Positions 1 through 6,226 of a stretch of DNA of 9,730 nt are shown piece by piece. The translations under genes were made by a program, and so were the position numbers. Source of the DNA: Christensenella sp. UBA1224 (GTDB lineage Bacteria; Bacillota; Clostridia; Christensenellales; Aristaeellaceae); contig DBXA01000039.1 in assembly GCA_002309235.1 (NCBI GenBank), forward strand, positions 12,291 through 22,020, given 5' to 3'. The number at the start of each line of letters is the position of its first letter. Position 1 is the first letter of the stretch. The notes beneath the pieces were generated by a model, which was given only the letters and a program-made list of their open reading frames with translations, did no database searches and was not told where the DNA came from.

Positions 1-35
1 ACAGCCGATATGATCCTTGGCTGCCGGCTGTTTTT
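1..35 (+). terminator. Probable intrinsic terminator of an upstream gene (left edge)
   Basis: ACAGCCG at 1-7 pairs with CGGCTGT at 25-31, giving a 7-bp stem with a 17-nt loop, followed by four T residues at 32-35. The 5' arm starts at the first base of the window, so the stem may continue to the left. It probably ends transcription of a gene outside the window and separates it from the methyltransferase-rho genes. The long loop makes this less certain than the other terminators here. Confidence 0.5.
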
Positions 36-103
36 CCATTCGACCGGTGTATTTGGGTTCTCATCCGTCTTTTCATTTCTCTTTTGCAGCACTGTCAGAA
101 CGA

Positions 104-109
104 TACAAT
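104..109 (+). promoter_or_regulatory. Possible -10 box for the methyltransferase-rho operon
   Basis: TACAAT at 104-109 lies 23 nt before the chosen ATG of the methyltransferase gene, in an AT-rich stretch just after the left-edge terminator. No good -35 box is present at the usual spacing; TTTTGC at 82-87 is the best but weak match. The assignment rests on the -10 match and on position alone. Confidence 0.3.
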
Positions 110-132
110 TTCATAAACCAGCGGGGATCTAC

Positions 133-1134
133 ATGCGATTTGTGATGCTCTTACGCCCGCATGCCAATGCCAGGTACGAGGAAGCGGTACTTCCCCTTGC
201 CGAAAAGGAACTGCTGCTTACGATCGGGCAGATCATGCCCGGATCGGGAGATCATACCGTACGGCATATCGATATAATGGGTACCCGGGCAATTGAATTT
301 GTGCTTTCCGAAATGCCGGAGGCTTTGACGAAGGCAATCTCGGGACATTCGGCGCTTCTGCTCTTTTGTGAGTACAGGGATGACGGCTCGCTCGTTCCCC
401 TTGCGGGTCCGGCTGTTCCGGAGCTTGGCGATGATCTTTCGGCGATCTTGAAATACAAAGGAAAAACGAACGAGCGTTTTACCAGGTTCCTCATCCATAT
501 GGCGCTTCTTTCGGCACATGTGCACTCTCCCGAAGGGAAAAGGCTCGTCTTTGCCGATCCCATGTGCGGCAAGGGGACGGCGGTATTTGAGGCTGTGAAT
601 ATGGGAATGGACGCATATGGGGCGGATACAGACGGAAAAGCCGTCGCGGAGGCAAATGCGTTTTACCGGAAATACCTCGAGTATCACAGGATAAAGCATG
701 CCAATAAAGAAATGTCGATGACGATCCCCGGCGGGAAAAGTGCGCCGGTGCGTTCGGTCAGCGCCAGCGGGAAAGGCGAGGTCCGCTTTGCCGTGTGCGA
801 TGCCGGGGATGCTGCGTACGTGTTCGGAAAGGGCAGGGTACATATCATGGCTGCGGATCTGCCCTATGGTGTGCAGCACGCTCCAAATGAAAGGGGACAT
901 GTGACGAGCATGTCCGCCATGCTGGAAAAGCTTATGTCAGGCGTGTATGCTTCGCTCGCCGTGGGAGGCGCTGCTGCATTTTCCTTCAATGTAAACACGC
1001 TCCCCAGGGAAAAGGTTGCCTCCGCCGCCATGCACGCGGGGCTGAGACCCGCATCGGGTCCCTGCTATGAAGGGCTTGAACACTGGGTAGAACAGGCAGT
1101 CCGAAGGGATGTCTGTGTGGCCGTAAAAGATTGA
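133..1134 (+). CDS. TRM11-like SAM-dependent RNA methyltransferase
   Basis: Predicted S-adenosylmethionine-dependent methyltransferase of 333 residues, related to the Trm11/RlmK-L group that makes N2-methylguanosine in tRNA or rRNA. The SAM-binding motif I reads DPMCGKGT at residues 142-149, a form typical of this RNA-methylating group. The catalytic motif IV reads DLPYG at 242-246, a variant of the (N/D)PPY signature of amino methyltransferases. The first 130 residues precede the catalytic fold and presumably bind RNA, but I cannot recognise a clear THUMP domain. The ATG at 133 is preferred over an in-frame ATG at 10, because the 41 extra residues overlap the upstream terminator and do not look like the family. 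A GGGG sequence at 122-125 is only a modest ribosome site. The stop lies 26 nt before rho, so co-transcription is likely. The family is well supported; the exact RNA target is unknown. Confidence 0.82.
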   Translation: MRFVMLLRPHANARYEEAVLPLAEKELLLTIGQIMPGSGDHTVRHIDIMGTRAIEFVLSEMPEALTKAISGHSALLLFCEYRDDGSLVPLAGPAVPELGDDLSAILKYKGKTNERFTRFLIHMALLSAHVHSPEGKRLVFADPMCGKGTAVFEAVNMGMDAYGADTDGKAVAEANAFYRKYLEYHRIKHANKEMSMTIPGGKSAPVRSVSASGKGEVRFAVCDAGDAAYVFGKGRVHIMAADLPYGVQHAPNERGHVTSMSAMLEKLMSGVYASLAVGGAAAFSFNVNTLPREKVASAAMHAGLRPASGPCYEGLEHWVEQAVRRDVCVAVKD

Positions 1135-1160
1135 CCTACACGAAATAAAGGTGGGACTGT

Positions 1161-3230
1161 ATGGATTATCAGACTCTTTACGCAAAGACCGTGAAAGAAC
1201 TGCGCGATCTTGCGAAAACGGAGGGGATCAGGATACCGTCCGGGATCTCTAAAATGAATATCGTCCAGATCATGCTTGAAGAGATGGACAAAAAAGCAAA
1301 AGCAGCGCAGTCTAGCACTCCTTTACCGGAGAAGCGGGAAGAAAAACCCGCAGGAGAGGATAAGGGGAGATCTCCTGCTCCTGAAAAACAGGTAAGTGAG
1401 CCTGCTTCTGAAAAGCAGGCTGTGCAGGAAATCTCGGCTCCCGCGGAAAAGAAAGAAAAGCCAACCGGGAAAGAAGAGCCTCAAAAGGCCGACAGCATTC
1501 CGGCAAAGAAAGAAAGAAAAACATCTCCTGCCGGAAATGTCAAAGCACAGGCAAAGAAGCCGGAAACCCGCAGGAATAATAAGCAGCAAAATAACCGCAG
1601 CAGCAGCCATGATCGATCGGCGGATCTCGGAAAGCAGACAGAAACCCGCCAGAACGCGCCGACAGAAGGGAATGCCGCCGGTACAAAGCTAAGCAAGGCT
1701 CCCGGTATGGAAAAAGCGGCTGCAGCCGAAAAGCGGGATGTTCCGGTCGAAAAGGATATCGCAAGGAAGGATCTCTCGCGTGAAGACGCCCAGATCGCTC
1801 AGGCTGCAAGGAATGCTATGAGGGCATACCGGCAGAACGTGCAGGCGAACGCGAAGGCCGCAAGGCTGCAGAAGAATACCGACCAGGTGGAAAAGCCGGC
1901 AATGCAGAAACGCTTTGTGCCCAAAGGGCAGGATGTCACCTCTGCCCATGTCGTGCAGGCGCAGCAGGTTTCTGCCCGCCCGACACCCGGCGTCAGGCAG
2001 GAACAGCCTCGCTATCAGAGGAGGGAATTTGTCCCTCAGGATCCTACAGAAGTGACACAGGCGGTCAGCGACCTGCTCGCGAACAGCGAGGTGCTCGAAG
2101 GAGCCGGCGTGCTCGAGCTCATGCCGGATGGGTATGGCTTTCTGCGCGCGCATAACTGCCAGCCCGGGCCGAACGACGCATACCTTTCCGCTGCCCAGAT
2201 ACGCAGGTTCAACCTGCGTCAGGGCGACTATGTTACCGGCAGAGCCAGGCCGCAGCGCGAGGGCGACAGATATATGGCGATGCTGTATATCGATACCATA
2301 AACGGCGATCCCGCGGAAAAGGCGATAAACAGGCCGCGCTTCGAGGATCTGACGCCTGTTTTCCCGACAGAGCGCATCCGCATGGAACGCAAGGATGATG
2401 AGAAGGATCTTTCCCTGCGCATCATAGACCTTCTTGCGCCGATCGGAAAAGGGCAGAGAGCTCTTGTCGTATCCCAGCCGAAGGCAGGAAAGACGGTGCT
2501 CCTCAAGAAGATCGCCAATGCCATAACGGTCAACAATCCGGAGATCAAGCTCATTGTCCTGCTGATCGATGAACGCCCGGAGGAAGTTACCGATATGCAG
2601 CGTTCCATCAAGGGTGATGTGGTGTATTCGACCTTTGATGAGATACCGGAAAACCATGCCCATGTTTCGGAGCTCGCGCTGGAAACGGCGAAAAGGCATG
2701 TGGAACAGGGGAAGGACGTCGTTATCCTGCTCGATTCCATTACAAGGCTCGCAAGGGCTTATAATCTGGTGATCCCGCCGACAGGGCGTACGTTATCCGG
2801 CGGTATCGATCCGGGCTCGCTGCATAAGCCAAAGCGCTTTTTCGGCGCCGCGAGAAATATCGAGAAAGGCGGTTCCCTTACCATCATCGCTACGGCACTG
2901 GTAGAAACGGGCAGCCGCGCGGACGATATCATCTACGAGGAATTCAAGGGGACAGGCAACAGCGAGATCCATCTCGACCGCAGGCTTTCCGAAAGGCGCA
3001 TCTTCCCGGCTATCGATATGAAAGGATCGGGGACGAGACGCGAGGAGATGCTGCTATCCGAGGAAGAGATGGAATGTGCGCTTTCCATCAGACGCCTGCT
3101 CAGCAACGCGCAGGACGATGCCGAACAGCTGCTCAGTCTCATGGAAAAGACGCCGAACAACGAGGAATTCTGCCGCAGGATGCGCGGCTGGATATCGAAC
3201 CTTGAAAGCAATGGGTATTCATTCGGTTAA
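1161..3230 (+). CDS. rho: Transcription termination factor Rho with long low-complexity insertion
   Basis: Rho is a hexameric RNA-dependent ATPase/helicase that loads on untranslated RNA and stops RNA polymerase. Residues 1-45 form the Rho N-terminal helical domain. Residues about 45-305 are a low-complexity insertion rich in Lys, Glu, Ala, Gln, Arg and Pro, with an Asn/Gln/Ser-rich patch in the middle. The cold-shock RNA-binding domain starts near 311 and carries DGYGFLR at 323-329. The ATPase core follows: Walker A PKAGKT at 440-445, DERPEEV, Walker B ILLDS with Asp525, then the Q-loop (TLSGGID), RFFGAARN, the R-loop (EFKGTGN) and a complete C-terminus. At 689 residues it is far longer than E. 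coli Rho (419), and the excess is almost entirely the insertion. AAAGGTGGG at 1148-1156 supports the ATG at 1161. It sits between the methyltransferase and flavin reductase genes with no terminator on either side. Confidence 0.98.
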   Translation: MDYQTLYAKTVKELRDLAKTEGIRIPSGISKMNIVQIMLEEMDKKAKAAQSSTPLPEKREEKPAGEDKGRSPAPEKQVSEPASEKQAVQEISAPAEKKEKPTGKEEPQKADSIPAKKERKTSPAGNVKAQAKKPETRRNNKQQNNRSSSHDRSADLGKQTETRQNAPTEGNAAGTKLSKAPGMEKAAAAEKRDVPVEKDIARKDLSREDAQIAQAARNAMRAYRQNVQANAKAARLQKNTDQVEKPAMQKRFVPKGQDVTSAHVVQAQQVSARPTPGVRQEQPRYQRREFVPQDPTEVTQAVSDLLANSEVLEGAGVLELMPDGYGFLRAHNCQPGPNDAYLSAAQIRRFNLRQGDYVTGRARPQREGDRYMAMLYIDTINGDPAEKAINRPRFEDLTPVFPTERIRMERKDDEKDLSLRIIDLLAPIGKGQRALVVSQPKAGKTVLLKKIANAITVNNPEIKLIVLLIDERPEEVTDMQRSIKGDVVYSTFDEIPENHAHVSELALETAKRHVEQGKDVVILLDSITRLARAYNLVIPPTGRTLSGGIDPGSLHKPKRFFGAARNIEKGGSLTIIATALVETGSRADDIIYEEFKGTGNSEIHLDRRLSERRIFPAIDMKGSGTRREEMLLSEEEMECALSIRRLLSNAQDDAEQLLSLMEKTPNNEEFCRRMRGWISNLESNGYSFG

Positions 3231-3235
3231 GGAGG
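3231..3235 (+). promoter_or_regulatory. Ribosome binding site fixing the flavin reductase start
   Basis: GGAGG follows the rho TAA stop directly and lies 7 nt before the ATG at 3243. It defines the start and shows that the gene is positioned to be translated from the rho transcript. Confidence 0.85.
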
Positions 3236-3242
3236 GTATTGC

Positions 3243-3806
3243 ATGAGAAAAGATCTCGGAGCAAAACCGCTGTGCTACCCGCAGCCGGTATTTATCATCG
3301 CCGCCTATGATGAGGACGGCAGGACGCAGGCCATGAACGCTGCCTGGGGCGGCATACACGATACGGAGGAGCTCTATATGTGCCTGAGCGCATCGCACAA
3401 GACCGTAAAGTGCCTTCTTGCGAAAAAAGAGTTTACAGTGAGCATGGGCACGGCGGAATACGCGGCGCAGTGCGATTATCTGGGCATTGTTTCCGGGAAC
3501 GATGTACCGGATAAATTCGAAAGATCCGGTTTCCATTCCGAAAAAGCGGCTCATGTGGACGCCCCGGTCATCTGCGAGCTTCCGATGGCTCTGGAATGCT
3601 CCCTTTCTTCCTATGATCCGGAGACGGGAAGCCTCGTGGCTGATATCATAAACGTATCCGTGGATGAAAAGGTGATGGATGAACAGGGCAAGGTAGATAT
3701 CGGAAAGCTCCGGCCTATCACATTTGATCCGTTCAATATGGCGTATGTGGAGCTCGGCGCGAAGGCGGGCAATGCCTTCTCGGATGGCCGTGCTCTGAAG
3801 AAGTGA
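3243..3806 (+). CDS. Flavoredoxin-like flavin reductase family protein
   Basis: A 187-residue cytosolic protein of the flavin reductase-like, FMN-binding split-barrel family (flavoredoxin group). Such proteins bind FMN and move electrons between reduced nicotinamide or ferredoxin-type donors and flavin or other acceptors; the physiological partner cannot be told from sequence. Supporting features are the N-terminal strand PVFIIAAYDEDGR (15-27) followed by MNAAWGG (31-37), the segment SHKTVKCLLAKKEFTVSM (51-68), which matches the conserved phosphate-binding T-x-x-x region, and the C-terminal PITFDPFNMAYVELG (158-172) typical of the family. No membrane segment or signal peptide is visible. The gene starts 12 nt after rho and probably shares its transcript, although no functional link to termination is evident. 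The family is secure; the specific reaction is not. Confidence 0.85.
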   Translation: MRKDLGAKPLCYPQPVFIIAAYDEDGRTQAMNAAWGGIHDTEELYMCLSASHKTVKCLLAKKEFTVSMGTAEYAAQCDYLGIVSGNDVPDKFERSGFHSEKAAHVDAPVICELPMALECSLSSYDPETGSLVADIINVSVDEKVMDEQGKVDIGKLRPITFDPFNMAYVELGAKAGNAFSDGRALKK

Positions 3807-3816
3807 TAAAAAACTA

Positions 3817-3846
3817 TTGACAAACTGCCTTCCGGTGTTATATAAT
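3817..3846 (+). promoter_or_regulatory. Near-consensus housekeeping promoter of tRNA-Leu
   Basis: A perfect -35 box TTGACA (3817-3822) and a perfect -10 box TATAAT (3841-3846) are separated by 18 nt. Transcription is expected to start near 3853, about 20 nt before the mature tRNA 5' end at 3872. It begins just after the flavin reductase stop, so the tRNA gene has its own strong promoter and may also be reached by read-through from the rho operon. Confidence 0.9.
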
Positions 3847-3871
3847 TATTTTGTTGCCGAAAGGCGGGTTT

Positions 3872-3956
3872 GCGGCCCTGGCGGAATTGGCATACGCGCA
3901 CGTTTGAGGGGCGTGTTCAGCAATGAGTACGAGTTCAAGTCTCGTGGGCCGCACCA
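3872..3956 (+). tRNA. trnL: tRNA-Leu with GAG anticodon
   Basis: An 85-nt class II tRNA with a complete cloverleaf. The acceptor stem GCGGCCC/GGGCCGC is a perfect 7-bp match and is followed by the encoded ACCA end. The D-stem is GCG/CGC with a GG-containing loop. The anticodon stem CACGT/GCGTG holds the loop TTGAGGG, with anticodon GAG at 3906-3908, which reads leucine codons CTC and CTT. The long variable arm forms a TCA-GCAA-TGA mini-hairpin, as expected for tRNA-Leu. The T-arm ACGAG/CTCGT has the loop TTCAAGT. It is transcribed alone from the consensus promoter upstream and ends at the terminator starting at 3961. Confidence 0.97.
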
Positions 3957-3960
3957 GCAG

Positions 3961-4004
3961 AAAGAAATGTGGTTTGTCTTGTGAGACAAGCCACATTTCT
4001 TTTT
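3961..4004 (+). terminator. Strong intrinsic terminator after tRNA-Leu
   Basis: The arm at 3963-3979 pairs with 3984-4000 in an uninterrupted 17-bp stem (one G-T pair) around a 4-nt TGTG loop. It starts AGAAATGTGG and ends CCACATTTCT, and is followed by TTTT (4001-4004). Flanking A and T residues could extend it further. It lies 4 nt past the tRNA CCA end and sets off the tRNA as its own unit. The hairpin array described next starts at once after its T-run. Confidence 0.92.
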
Positions 4005-4005
4005 G

Positions 4006-4110
4006 AATGATGTTTGCCCTGCCGGGCAAGTGATGTTCGCTTCGCGAATGATGCTGCCTTCGGCAGTGATGTGTCCTGCGGGACGTTGGGCCGTTCATCA
4101 TCGCATCATT
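4006..4110. repeat. TGATG-spaced array of four short hairpins with inverted ends
   Basis: Four compact inverted repeats follow one another, each preceded by the identical pentamer TGATG (starts at 4008, 4031, 4049 and 4067). The stems are TTGCCC/GGGCAA (4014-4019 with 4024-4029), TTCGC/GCGAA (4036-4040 with 4044-4048), CTGCC/GGCAG (4054-4058 with 4062-4066), and TGTCC/GGACG (4072-4076 with 4081-4085, including one T-G pair). The loops are only 3-4 nt. The stems differ in sequence but keep pairing, while the spacer is constant. The spacer appears in reverse complement (CATCA) at 4096-4100 and 4104-4108. The outer AATGATG (4006-4012) is the inverse of CATCATT (4104-4110), so the block may be a discrete element of 105 bp. 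No protein-coding role is likely. I do not recognise a named repeat family; a REP-like or MITE-like non-autonomous element is the nearest analogy. Confidence 0.8.
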
Positions 4111-4197
4111 GTGAGTAAGGCGAGCGGCAATCTTCATTGAGCTCTTTCCGAACAATATTTGTCGCCTGACGGACGACCTTTTCTCTTTGGAACAGAT

Positions 4198-4203
4198 TAT
4201 AAT
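4198..4203 (+). promoter_or_regulatory. Possible -10 box for the ADP-ribosylglycohydrolase gene
   Basis: A perfect TATAAT lies 31 nt before the ATG at 4235. No convincing -35 box is found 16-18 nt upstream; GACCTT at 4175-4180 is poor. The stretch between the hairpin array and this box (4111-4197) shows no other clear feature. A separate promoter is expected here, because the tRNA terminator blocks transcription from the left. Confidence 0.4.
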
Positions 4204-4217
4204 CGTATCATCAGAAC

Positions 4218-4225
4218 AAAGGAGG
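4218..4225 (+). promoter_or_regulatory. Ribosome binding site that fixes the start at 4235
   Basis: AAAGGAGG is close to a perfect anti-16S match and lies 9 nt before the ATG at 4235. It rules out the in-frame TTG at 4187, whose 16 extra codons would span this site. Confidence 0.85.
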
Positions 4226-4234
4226 TCGGAGAAA

Positions 4235-5044
4235 ATGTTTGGAGCGATACTCGGCGACATGATAGGCGCGCCGTATGAATTTGACAGAAGCCCGAAGACG
4301 AAGGTATTCCCTCTCTTCGGGAAATATACGGAGTTTACGGATGATTCCGTTATGACGGTCGCCGTGGCGGAGGCGCTTTTGGACGCAGCAGGCAAGACGG
4401 ATGATGAGATCAGGTCGGATCTGGTATTTTCCATGCGCAAGTGGGGCAGGCGGTATCCGGATGCCGGGTACGGTGTGCGCTTCTATCGCTGGCTGAGATC
4501 CAGGGATCCGGAGCCTTACGGGAGCTATGGAAACGGCTCAGCCATGCGCGTATCCGCAGCAGGATGGCTGTTTGACACCTTGGAGGAGACGCGCCGCATC
4601 GCGCGCCTGACAGCCGATGTCACCCATAATCATCCGGAAGGGATCAAAGGCGCGGAAGCGGCGGCAAGCGCGATTTTTCTCGCCAGGACAGGAAGCGGCA
4701 GGGATGAGATAAAGGAATACATCATCAGTGAGTTCGGCTACGATCTTTCCCGGACCTGCGATGAGATCAGGCCGAAATACCATCATGTGGAAAGCTGCCA
4801 GGAGACCGTCCCTGAGGCGATCACGGCCTTCCTGGAGGGGAACGGGTTCGAGGATGTCATCCGGACAGCTGTCTCTTTGGGCGGTGATTGCGATACGCTC
4901 ACGTGCATTGCGGGAGGCATCGCGGAAGCATTCTACGGCATACCGGACAGCATGATCGCAGAGGGCAGGAAGCGCCTGCCGGTGGATATGCTCCTCGTGC
5001 TCGACCGGTTCAACGGTCAGAAGCGCCCGGGCAGGAGTGTATGA
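4235..5044 (+). CDS. ADP-ribosylglycohydrolase family protein
   Basis: A 269-residue, all-helical metal-dependent hydrolase of the ADP-ribosylglycohydrolase (DraG/ARH) family. Members remove ADP-ribose from proteins, nucleic acids or small molecules with two Mg2+ or Mn2+ ions. The N-terminal signature reads FGAILGDMIGAPYEF (2-16). The first metal site is TDDS at 35-38, and the second is GGDCDT at 216-221 with Asp218, Asp220 and Thr221. NGSAMRVSA and THNHPEG in the middle are also typical of the family. All expected metal ligands appear present, so the enzyme should be active. No ADP-ribosyltransferase gene is visible nearby, so the substrate is open: it may be a housekeeping enzyme or may counter an incoming toxin. 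It is the only gene between the hairpin array and the convergent terminator. Confidence 0.93.
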   Translation: MFGAILGDMIGAPYEFDRSPKTKVFPLFGKYTEFTDDSVMTVAVAEALLDAAGKTDDEIRSDLVFSMRKWGRRYPDAGYGVRFYRWLRSRDPEPYGSYGNGSAMRVSAAGWLFDTLEETRRIARLTADVTHNHPEGIKGAEAAASAIFLARTGSGRDEIKEYIISEFGYDLSRTCDEIRPKYHHVESCQETVPEAITAFLEGNGFEDVIRTAVSLGGDCDTLTCIAGGIAEAFYGIPDSMIAEGRKRLPVDMLLVLDRFNGQKRPGRSV

Positions 5045-5143
5045 ATGAGAAATATCGGACGATAAGGGTGCCTGGCGGACAATGAGGTTCTGCAGAAGTC
5101 TGCAGATGGGCTGCAACAGTCATGTCAGGCCGGCATCTGATGG

Positions 5144-5175
5144 AAAAAAAGGCTGCGTTTCCGCAGCCTTTTTTT
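5144..5175. terminator. Bidirectional terminator between converging genes
   Basis: Seven A residues (5144-5150), the stem GGCTGCG/CGCAGCC (5151-5157 with 5162-5168), a TTTC loop and seven T residues (5169-5175) form a symmetric hairpin that has a T-run when read from either strand. It ends the + strand ADP-ribosylglycohydrolase transcript and the - strand transporter operon, whose last stop codon is at 5195. The 99 nt from 5045 to the stem hold only a possible 14-codon frame. Confidence 0.95.
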
Positions 5176-5194
5176 CGGTCGTATCGTGTTCTGC

Positions 5195-6226
5195 TCAGCG
5201 GCTGCCGGGATCATAGGGGATGCCCTCTGCCTTCGGTGCGCGCGAGCTCTTGGATGTGAATGCCAGCACGACGAGGGTGATGAGGTAGGGCAGCATCCGG
5301 TAAAAGTGTCCGTTGAGCCCAATATTAGCCAGAGTGAAGACGCCGTCGCCGTTGATATCGAGTGTCTGGTAGGAGGCGGCGATGCATTTGAACAGCCCGA
5401 AGAGGATAGCTCCTCCCGCGATGGGCAGAGGCTTCCAGTTGCCGAATATCATAACTGCCAGAGCAAGGAAGCCGAATCCGGCCACATCGCCGTTTACGGA
5501 GCAGTTGGCTGTCGTCACGGCGAACACGCAGCCGCCCAGCCCGGCAAGCGCTCCGGAGATTATGCAGCCGGCGTAGCGCATCCTGATGACATTGATGCCG
5601 AGGGAGGCGGATGCCTGCGGGTTTTCACCGCAGGAGCGGAGCCTCAGGCCAAAACGGGTCTTGTACAGGAGGACGGCCATGACGATGAACAGGAGAACGC
5701 AGAAATAGGTCGTCAGGTATACCTTGTTCAGGAACGCTTCTCCCATAACGCCGATGTTCCTGCTTTTCTCGATCCCCAGCATGCTCTTTTTCACCATGAA
5801 CCATGTCGCGGAATCGCCGCTGAGCAGCTGGAGGACATTCTGCTTCGCCGCAACGCGCACCAGGAACAGCACGATAGCCGGTGCCAGCATGTTGAGGGCC
5901 GTGCCGCTTATCGTCTGGTCGGCCTTCAGGTTGATGGCTGCAAATGCCAGGAGCAGGGAGAACAGGCATCCGGCGATGGCCGAGACCGCGAGGGACAGGA
6001 GCAGGAACCACTGGTAGTCCCATATCTTTCCCGCGGCTTTGGCGGCATCAAACCAGCCGAAACTCTGCATGGTGCGTACGGCTACGACGCCCATGAACGC
6101 GCCGAATATCATGATGCCTTCCAATGCCAGGTTGATCACGCCGCTCCGTTCGGCAAATACGCCGGCAAGCGCTACGATCATCAGCGGTATCGCATAGATC
6201 AGTGTCTGTCTGATCAGAAATGCCAT
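5195..6226 (-). CDS. ABC transporter permease, nucleoside-type (NupQ-like)
   Basis: The second membrane subunit of the uptake system, 343 residues, of the branched-chain amino acid/ribose-type permease family (BPD_transp_2). It opens with LIYAIPLMIVALAGVFAERSG (9-29) and VINLALEGIMIFGAF (30-44); the segment ERSGVINLALEG is a hallmark of the NupQ/RbsC-like subunits. Several further hydrophobic helices follow (about 73-99, 113-124, 172-187, 216-238, 249-262, 267-283, 311-324). The cytoplasmic loop KTRFGLRLRSCGENPQASAS (189-208) is the EAA-like coupling region that contacts the ATPase. The start overlaps the TAA of the first permease in TAATG, with GGAGGTG 8 nt upstream inside that gene, so translation is coupled. 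It is the last gene of the operon before the bidirectional terminator. The substrate is inferred from context. Confidence 0.9.
   Translation of the reverse strand: MAFLIRQTLIYAIPLMIVALAGVFAERSGVINLALEGIMIFGAFMGVVAVRTMQSFGWFDAAKAAGKIWDYQWFLLLSLAVSAIAGCLFSLLLAFAAINLKADQTISGTALNMLAPAIVLFLVRVAAKQNVLQLLSGDSATWFMVKKSMLGIEKSRNIGVMGEAFLNKVYLTTYFCVLLFIVMAVLLYKTRFGLRLRSCGENPQASASLGINVIRMRYAGCIISGALAGLGGCVFAVTTANCSVNGDVAGFGFLALAVMIFGNWKPLPIAGGAILFGLFKCIAASYQTLDINGDGVFTLANIGLNGHFYRMLPYLITLVVLAFTSKSSRAPKAEGIPYDPGSR

Noticed and set aside
10..132. N-terminal extension of the methyltransferase from an ATG at 10
   Set aside because: It overlaps the upstream terminator hairpin, lacks a ribosome site and does not resemble the family; the ATG at 133 fits better.
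1689..2699. 336-codon - strand open frame inside rho
   Set aside because: Rho is unambiguous on the other strand; this frame has no recognisable domain and no ribosome site.
3930..3956. tRNA 3' end as a phage-type att site with a second copy in the window
   Set aside because: No second copy of the tRNA 3' end was found in the window, and there is no integrase gene.
4006..4110. CRISPR array
   Set aside because: The repeated unit is a 5-nt spacer between palindromes and the unit is only about 18-23 nt; there are no 25-nt or longer direct repeats and no cas genes.
4187..4234. TTG start for the hydrolase gene
   Set aside because: The extension spans the strong AAAGGAGG ribosome site, and the family N-terminus begins at the ATG at 4235.
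3838..4440. 200-codon - strand open frame with a His-rich repetitive stretch
   Set aside because: It runs antisense across the tRNA, terminator, hairpin array and the start of the hydrolase gene. The His-rich repeat is simply the translated TGATG spacer array.
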